Positions 58,964 to 64,000 of a stretch of DNA of 64,000 bases are shown in pieces. The translations under genes were made by a program, and so were the position numbers. Every line of letters begins with the position of its first letter. Position 1 is the first letter of the stretch. The notes under the pieces are model-generated. The model worked only from the letters and a program-made list of their open reading frames with translations, did no database searches and was not told the DNA's origin. The stretch comes from Stromatinia cepivora (Eukaryota; Ascomycota; Leotiomycetes; Helotiales; Sclerotiniaceae): positions 1,488,001 through 1,552,000 of the forward strand of contig RCTD01000008.1 in assembly GCA_014898415.1 (NCBI GenBank). The letters are read 5' to 3'.

Positions 58964-59448
58964 TTTACGATCACCAATATAGTATTGTAACCGGAACTTA
59001 GGGGTAAGTACGTTATAAAATCGATCGAGATATATTACTATACTTTTTGCAAAATAAGCAAAAAACGCAGAACTTCTTCCTAGCCTTTTTGGTTCAGGGC
59101 GGCACAATGACAATTATAACAGTTGCATACCCATTGCTTCACATAATTGTAATAGTCAGACCAATAGTAATCTCAAGACAGTAGTTTGAATGTGCGAGTA
59201 CGATGCGGATGTCCGGCAGCAGGGGATTCGTGGTACAAGCGGAGCAGAGCAGCTTTTAAGGGTACATAATTGGAAACATACAGTTTACCTTTATAATACA
59301 ATTGATTGTTGTTCTCGTTGCAATTGGTTAATTGGATTTTTGGATAACGGGAATTTTCTTTCTTTAAAGATTCCAAAATAAACAAAGAAAGAGGATTTGA
59401 TACATATCCTTTGTTGAATAAGATCTTTAGGTTTTCGAGTATCTCCAT
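58964..59448 (-). pseudogene. Gypsy integrase N-terminal fragment
   Basis: The minus strand reads LTNCNENNNQLYYKGKLYVS, LLRLYHESPAAGHPHRTRTF and LLSRDYYWSDYYNYVKQWVC followed by NCYNC. This is the H2C2 zinc-binding region of gypsy integrase (H, H, C, C all present). After two or three stops it continues into the core start (ISIDFITYLPLSSGYNTILV), then breaks off exactly where LTR family 3 begins. It is interrupted on its upstream side by the fold-back element at 59451. Confidence 0.8.
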
Positions 59449-59450
59449 TA

Positions 59451-60266
59451 AGTCAACCACCCTAATTTCCGGCCACCCCTACTTTCCGGTTATCATTCAC
59501 ACCAAAAATCATCATTTTTTGCATTTTTAATTTTCTTATTTATAAATATAATTAAATGAAATTTTGATTAAAAGTTTATTATCTAAATTCAAATCAATTC
59601 TGTAAATTTCAGATTTTTCGTAATTTTTTTCGTCAAGATATTAAAGGTTGAATTTTCGAATTTTGATTTGTATATGATTTATATACAAATTAAAAAAATA
59701 TCAAAATCTTGAATAATTTTTCAACAAAAATAATTAAAAATAAATTATAAATTTTAATAAAATCCTGAAATTATATTATATAAAATGAATCTAATTTCGA
59801 AAAATCTTTATTTATAAATAATGTTTTATTATTAATTGAAAAATTATCTATATAAAATTTTATATGAAATAAAATATAAATATCAATAAAAGATTATCTA
59901 TAAATTATTATATATAATAATTCGATTCATTTTATAAAATATAATTCAAAGATTTCCAAAAAATTAATAGTTTATTTTTAATTATTTTTGTTGAAAAGTT
60001 ATTCAAGATTTTGATGTTTTTTTAATTTATATATAAATCATATATAAATCAAAATTCGAAAATTCAATCTTTAATATTTCTATCAAAAAAAAACTTAAAA
60101 TTATAAAATTTCAAGAATGATTCAATATTTATATAAAGAGTTGATATTCAAAATTTGAATCAATTATGTTTATTATTTAAAAAGTTATTTATAGGTAAAA
60201 ATCGTGGTTTTTGGTGTAAAATGGTGGCCGGAAAGTAGGGGTGGCCGGAAACTAGGGTGGTTGACT
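59451..60266. mobile_element. 816-bp fold-back/MITE element, Fot1/pogo-type ends
   Basis: The left end AGTCAACCACCCTAATTTCC (then GGCCACCCCTACTTTCCGG) is repeated in inverted orientation at the right end (CCGGAAAGTAGGGGTGGCCG ... GGGTGGTTGACT). TA flanks both sides (59449-59450, 60267-60268). The AGTCAA...CACCC ends resemble Fot1-class elements. The inverted repeat is not confined to the ends: internal AT-rich blocks (for example GTTGAATTTTCGAATTTTGA against TCAAAATTCGAAAATTCAAT) also pair, so most of the element can fold into one hairpin of about 390-bp arms. No transposase is encoded. It is inserted in the gypsy integrase region. Confidence 0.85.
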
Positions 60267-60268
60267 TA

Positions 60269-60474
60269 TCCTATATATTCAGTATATTTATTATATAATC
60301 ATTATCCCTTTACTAACTAAACCCTGGACTTGCTACTAGATTTCTATTACTAGAATTCAATCTATTTAATCTAACAAATACCAACACAATAGAAAGTTCG
60401 AAATGAATTGAATATCTGGTATATATGTTGGTATCGGTCATACTTGGATATGACAAAGGCGGTAACAGGGATCA
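60269..60474 (-). pseudogene. Probable continuation of the gypsy pol fragment
   Basis: Lies on the far side of the fold-back insertion. The minus strand has short protein-like blocks upstream of the integrase reading but many stops. Assigned by position. Confidence 0.3.
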
Positions 60475-60560
60475 TATGAAGAGCTATCATAAAAGGATTC
60501 AATCTAAAGCTAAGGAAGGAAGAAGAGAATCGAGAGGAACAAGAATGGTGCGTTAGACAT
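60475..60560 (+). repeat. LTR, family 3, truncated plus-strand copy
   Basis: Starts TATGAAGAGCTATCATAAAA and contains AGGATTCAATCTAAAGCTAA and GGAAGGAAGAAGAGAATC, aligning with the first half of family 3. It ends shortly before the family-1 LTR at 60591. Confidence 0.6.
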
Positions 60561-60590
60561 TACATTGTACGAACCAATATCATATGATAG

Positions 60591-61000
60591 TGTTGGATCC
60601 TTGGGAGCTTAGGCTCAGTATAAGTTTTCTTAAATAGACTTAAACTATATTAAGATCTTATACTATTAGAAATCTATTAGTAGAAGGTTTCTTAAAAAGA
60701 CTTAAGCTATATTAAGATCCTATTATTATAATGGGTAACAAGATATCATATAATAATTGTCATATAATAGAGCATCCAGGAGCCAGGACTCCAAGGAACT
60801 TCAGAGCAAGAAGGTCTATATAAAAGAGTAGTATTTTAATACAATATAGAGCTTTATGCTCAAAATCAATCATTATTTTTATAATATAGTTACGAGAATA
60901 GCAAACCTATTGATACTATACTACCTTATCGATCATCTACTTAAAGTTTAATCAGAGCTCTTGCCACATCCACGTGACCCAAGAGGCTGTCCCCGTAACA
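60591..61000 (+). repeat. Solo LTR, family 1, full-length copy
   Basis: Starts TGTTGGATCC and ends CCCCGTAACA, 410 bp. It contains GGTCTATATAAAAGAG (TATA-like), AATATAGAGCTTTATGCTCA and AATATAGTTACGAGAATAGC, matching 1-371. A 40-bp segment ending AGACTTAA(A/G)CTATATTAAGAT is duplicated inside it (about 60628-60660 and 60688-60718). No convincing target duplication (GATAG/GTAGA). Confidence 0.75.
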
Positions 61001-61302
61001 GTAGAACTGAATAGATCAAAATGTTCTTCGTTTTGATGTGATTGGAGATATGAGATAAGATCCGATTAGAGAATTTCACAGTCAATCAAAATGGAAATTT
61101 AGAAACCACGGGTTTTCGTAATCTTACAATGATTGGTGTGATGTGATGGTAGCGATTAAAGCTATCTTAGCAAACGGAAGAATAATAAAGTTTTTGAATT
61201 TGACCGATAGAAAGCTAAGGAAGAGGGTTTCTCCAAGAGACAAGTCATCCTGTCCCACTTTTGTATCAGCCTCCCAGTTCAGCCTCCTTCCACCCTTCAA
61301 AC

Positions 61303-61438
61303 AATTGTGGCTTAATTACAGGGCAAAATAAGACTGATATATTGTGGCTACCATTTCCTGCTTTCCCCATTATCCACTTCTCAGGTCTCATGCCCATAGT
61401 ATATCAGCCTTATTTTGCCCCATAATTGAACCACAATT
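61303..61438. repeat. Inverted repeat, 38-bp arms, 60-bp spacer
   Basis: Left arm 61303-61340 (AATTGTGGCTTAATTACAGG...) pairs with 61401-61438 (...CATAATTGAACCACAATT): 33 of 38 positions match and all five mismatches are transitions. It is probably a small MITE or the remains of one. Confidence 0.6.
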
Positions 61439-61734
61439 ACTCTAAGTTCATATCAGTACACATAATCCACTTTCTAGAAATAGCATTTATGCCTAACCAC
61501 ATTAATAAAACACAGTCATTCTCTATTTTCTAGTTCTTTTAGAATTCCTTTGCAAGGTAACCAAGCGGCCCAAATAGTTGAATACCAACTAGTCTCTTTT
61601 TGGCCTAGTGTTAAATGATATCTACGGCAGTCTTTCCCTTGTGATTCTAAAATATCACCTTATAAAGTCCATCAACTAAGCTTAGGTATACGCTGTCATA
61701 TTTCATTCCAAACTCTAGGGCATTCATTATCAAC

Positions 61735-61850
61735 CACATCAAGTCTTCCATCCACCTGCTCATCCTGCTCATCCATCTGTCCATCTACCTGTCCATTCAC
61801 CAGTCCATTCATCTATTCATTTATCCATCAATCAATATAGTTACACATAA
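61735..61850 (+). repeat. Degenerate (TCCATCYACCTG)n minisatellite
   Basis: Roughly nine degenerate units of 8-12 bp based on TCCATC/TACCTG (TCCATCCACCTGCTCATCCT...CATTTATCCATCAATCAAT). Non-coding. Confidence 0.6.
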
Positions 61851-62318
61851 AGTAAAACAAGACCTACAAAAGATTAGATAGCAAATCTCAAGACTACAAT
61901 CATTCTTTTATAAAAGTATATATTTAAAAAAAATATTATTTCTTTAAAAACAATTTATATCCAAAAATAGAAATACTAAATTGAAGCAATTATTTCCTTT
62001 TCTAACCAATAATACTTTTATTATAAAAATATATTATTTCTATCTAATATATTATAAAACTAATTTATATCAAGTTTTTATAGATCAAAAATCAAAAATT
62101 AAAACAAAAATAATTATAAAACAAAATTATCTTTTTTTCTATTATTATTTCTTTTGAAAAAATAATTATAATTATTTATTTTATAATTTAATATAAAAAA
62201 TATAATTTATAAGAATATAACAATTGATATCAATAAAAATATCAATCTACTCAAATATTAAAAAAAGAAATATTATTAATTAAAGGAATACTTTGAACTA
62301 AAGAATAATATAAATCAT
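61851..62318. other. Very AT-rich, no gene seen
   Basis: The last ~60 bp may be RIP-mutated 5' coding sequence of the following pseudogene. Confidence 0.35.
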
Positions 62319-63178
62319 TTGTTTATAAGAAAAAAATCTTTTTTAAATCTTTATAGCAAACAATCCGAAGCTGGTTATTTGGTATCTAGCTTTGTTATAT
62401 CTAGCGATCAAAAGCTGAGAGAAGTAAAAAGTGTTCCTTATATATGTCCGAGTTACACAACTGTTCTTGCGACTAAGGGTAGCTTTCTGGACAAGTATGA
62501 TTTGGGTATTACAGATGCCAGCAAGGAACTCTGCCAAAAGTTACTGGTGACGGAGCAGGAGGTGCCCGAGAAATCTTTGTTTAGTGATGACGTGTTCGAG
62601 AAAGCCTGTCGAAAGATTCAGGATAGGAATGAGGCAAGGGTGGTTCAGGATATTGCCCGACTGATCGTTCCTTCGGCGGAAACCTTAGCTACATATGGTG
62701 CCACACATCTCGACCCTTTGATTGAAGATGTGAATAAAGGTTGGAATAGCGCTATATCTTTTTATGATCCTTGCCCACAGCCTAATTATTTTATAGGGTT
62801 TAGATGATCTATATTTACAAATAATCAATTAAAAAAGTTTATATCTTTTATTAACAAAATTACAGATATTTTTATTTCCTTTTTTTATAATTATTTAGCA
62901 GATATATTTTCTGTTTTTTATATATAAGATCAAATATAATACTATAATTTTCAATATTATCAATCAATAAAATACTTATAATATAATATTTATAATAAAA
63001 AAAATAATTGAACTTTTTAGAATTATAAAACAAAAAAAAGCTTTATTAAGAAATATTTATATTTTCAATTTTGTATAATTATCAAATTATAAAGATTTAT
63101 AATTATTATCTTATAATTGATAAAAAAAATTATCTTCTATTATTATTTAATTTATAAATTTAGTTTTATAATATTAAA
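62319..63178 (+). pseudogene. DUF7924-like gene, partly RIP-destroyed
   Basis: The block 62345-62804 has normal composition and reads VLATKGSFLDKYDLGITDAS, CQKLLVTEQEVPEKSLFSDD, RNEARVVQDIARLIVPSAET, LATYGATHLDPLIEDVNKGW and PCPQPNYFIGFR. I recognise this as the N-terminal half of a fungal DUF7924-type domain. Immediately after GFR the same frame hits TGA at 62805-62807 and continues as AT-saturated sequence still aligning with the family: IFTNNQLKKFISFINKITDI, and near 63100-63170 LIKKIIFYYYLIYKFSFI, where members read VIDGKKTTFYRxPI. The domain's function is uncharacterised. Upstream coding is lost in AT-rich DNA. No start codon assigned. Confidence 0.65.
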
Positions 63179-63195
63179 TAATACAGAAAAATGGA

Positions 63196-63522
63196 TGTGA
63201 CGGAAACCCCTGCTTTCCTCCCACCCTTATTATATAAGAAACCTCAGGTACATTAACCATGTCCACACATGATACGATTACTCGGGATTAGTATACGATT
63301 TAGGTGACCTGAGGATCAGATCCGGACAAGTACTAGGTATCAATGGTTATCGGTAAAGTAAGATCATTGGAGGGATAAATATGACTTCTTTTTGCGTAGC
63401 CATTGCGACTAGGCCATTCATTTATGTATATATAGAGTAGCTATCCCCATCTACAGGTGCTCTTCACCTGTAGATTCTAAGTTAAATACAATTGCTGGTC
63501 TATAAACACCCTTTTGGTCACA
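63196..63522 (+). repeat. Solo LTR, family 2, with perfect target duplication
   Basis: 327 bp from TGTGACGGAAACCCC to CCCTTTTGGTCACA, flanked by ATGGA at 63191-63195 and 63523-63527. Its inverted homologue is 16824-17150. It contains a TATA-like TATATATAGAGTAG and ACAGGTGCTCTTCACCTGTAG, a perfect short hairpin (CTACAGGTG-CTCTT-CACCTGTAG). Confidence 0.9.
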
Positions 63523-64000
63523 ATGGATAATATATAAATTCATTAAGAATATCTATAATATCTAGATATTAATCTATCTAAAAAGAATTTGTTCTATTAT
63601 CGATAATTTATCTTCTAATTTAAATTTAGAGGTCTTATAATAATCTAAACTAAGAGAATCTGGATTTTCATAAGGATTAGAAAGTCACAATTTTTTTAAG
63701 TAAACAAATTAATCAAATCTCAGATTGGATATATATTTTGTAATTTTGTATTTTCTTGGAATTATTAATAAAATTCTAATTTAATTATTACAATCTGGAA
63801 TTGCAGATAGAAAATAATCGGAGGTTGAAAACCCTATATTTATTTATTCTCTATATACTATATATTAAATTTTCAGTTATTTCTATTATTAAACTATATA
63901 ATACAAAACATAAAATATTACGATTAATATCTTCACAAAAATATTATATAAAGTTATTTTATCGATTTTATATACTATTATATATTATCTAGTAATGATA
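63523..64000. other. AT-rich end of window
   Basis: No feature recognised; continues beyond the window. Confidence 0.35.

Noticed and set aside
61556..61655. tRNA-like sequence (GCAAGGTAACCAAGCGGCCC ... CCCTTG) with acceptor-like pairing and an A-box-like motif
   Set aside because: The anticodon loop lacks the invariant U33 position and no B box (GGTTCRANYCC) is present; at most a degraded tRNA-derived repeat.
61735..61850. CRISPR-like array
   Set aside because: Units are short, degenerate and contiguous without spacers, and the genome is eukaryotic; a minisatellite.

Overview
This window looks like nuclear DNA of a filamentous ascomycete (Pezizomycotina). The signs are short GT-AG introns of about 43-90 nt with CTRAC-type branch sites, a NACHT-WD40 (HET-E/HNWD type) gene remnant, Ty1/copia and Ty3/gypsy LTR elements, and Tc1/Fot1-type DNA transposons. 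Duplicated DNA is converted to AT-rich sequence full of C->T and G->A stops, which is the signature of repeat-induced point mutation (RIP). A leotiomycete is my best guess, but nothing here proves the class. All calls come from reading the sequence; no database was searched.

Layout. 1-2.9 kb: LTR copies and a dead Tc1-type transposase. 2.9-16.4 kb: a compositionally ordinary, gene-bearing segment. It has four unrecognised minus-strand genes or pseudogenes (2.9-6.1 kb), a 589-aa three-exon gene (7651-9516), a convergent broken gene (9532-10308), a PD-(D/E)XK-like nuclease gene (12864-13790) convergent with a kinase-like gene (13980-14867), and a nonsense-riddled gene (15.5-16.4 kb).

16.4-43.2 kb: a large AT-rich block. 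It holds a solo LTR, a NACHT-WD40 NLR pseudogene on the minus strand split by a complete 5.48-kb copia element (18637-24116, equal 166-bp LTRs, ATATA target duplication), a complete 11.2-kb gypsy element (25476-36663, equal 292-bp LTRs) abutting the NLR's N-terminal side, a decayed minus-strand gene (36.9-37.8 kb), and a repeat-containing minus-strand gene ending in a SUMO-interaction-like motif (39078-39959).

43.3-59 kb: ordinary composition again. It has a dead zf-3CxxC-type zinc-binding gene, a gypsy gag/LTR fragment, and the best preserved locus of the window: two large multi-intron genes transcribed divergently (47351-49843 minus, 585 aa; 51394-55280 plus, 1138 aa) with a small Cys-containing gene between them. 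After that come a decayed Pro-rich/acidic gene, a BTB-like fragment and a probable LINE tail.

59-64 kb: a gypsy integrase fragment interrupted by an 816-bp fold-back element of Fot1/pogo type, more LTRs, a small inverted repeat, a minisatellite, a DUF7924-like gene of which only an internal ~460-bp block escaped RIP, and a solo LTR with a perfect 5-bp target duplication.

The window is therefore an accessory compartment of a fungal chromosome: conflict-type genes (NLR, nuclease-like, kinase-like, the divergent pair) embedded in mutated mobile elements. The transposons explain how several of these genes were broken. The divergent locus at 47.3-55.3 kb and the nuclease/kinase pair are the candidates for an undescribed system.
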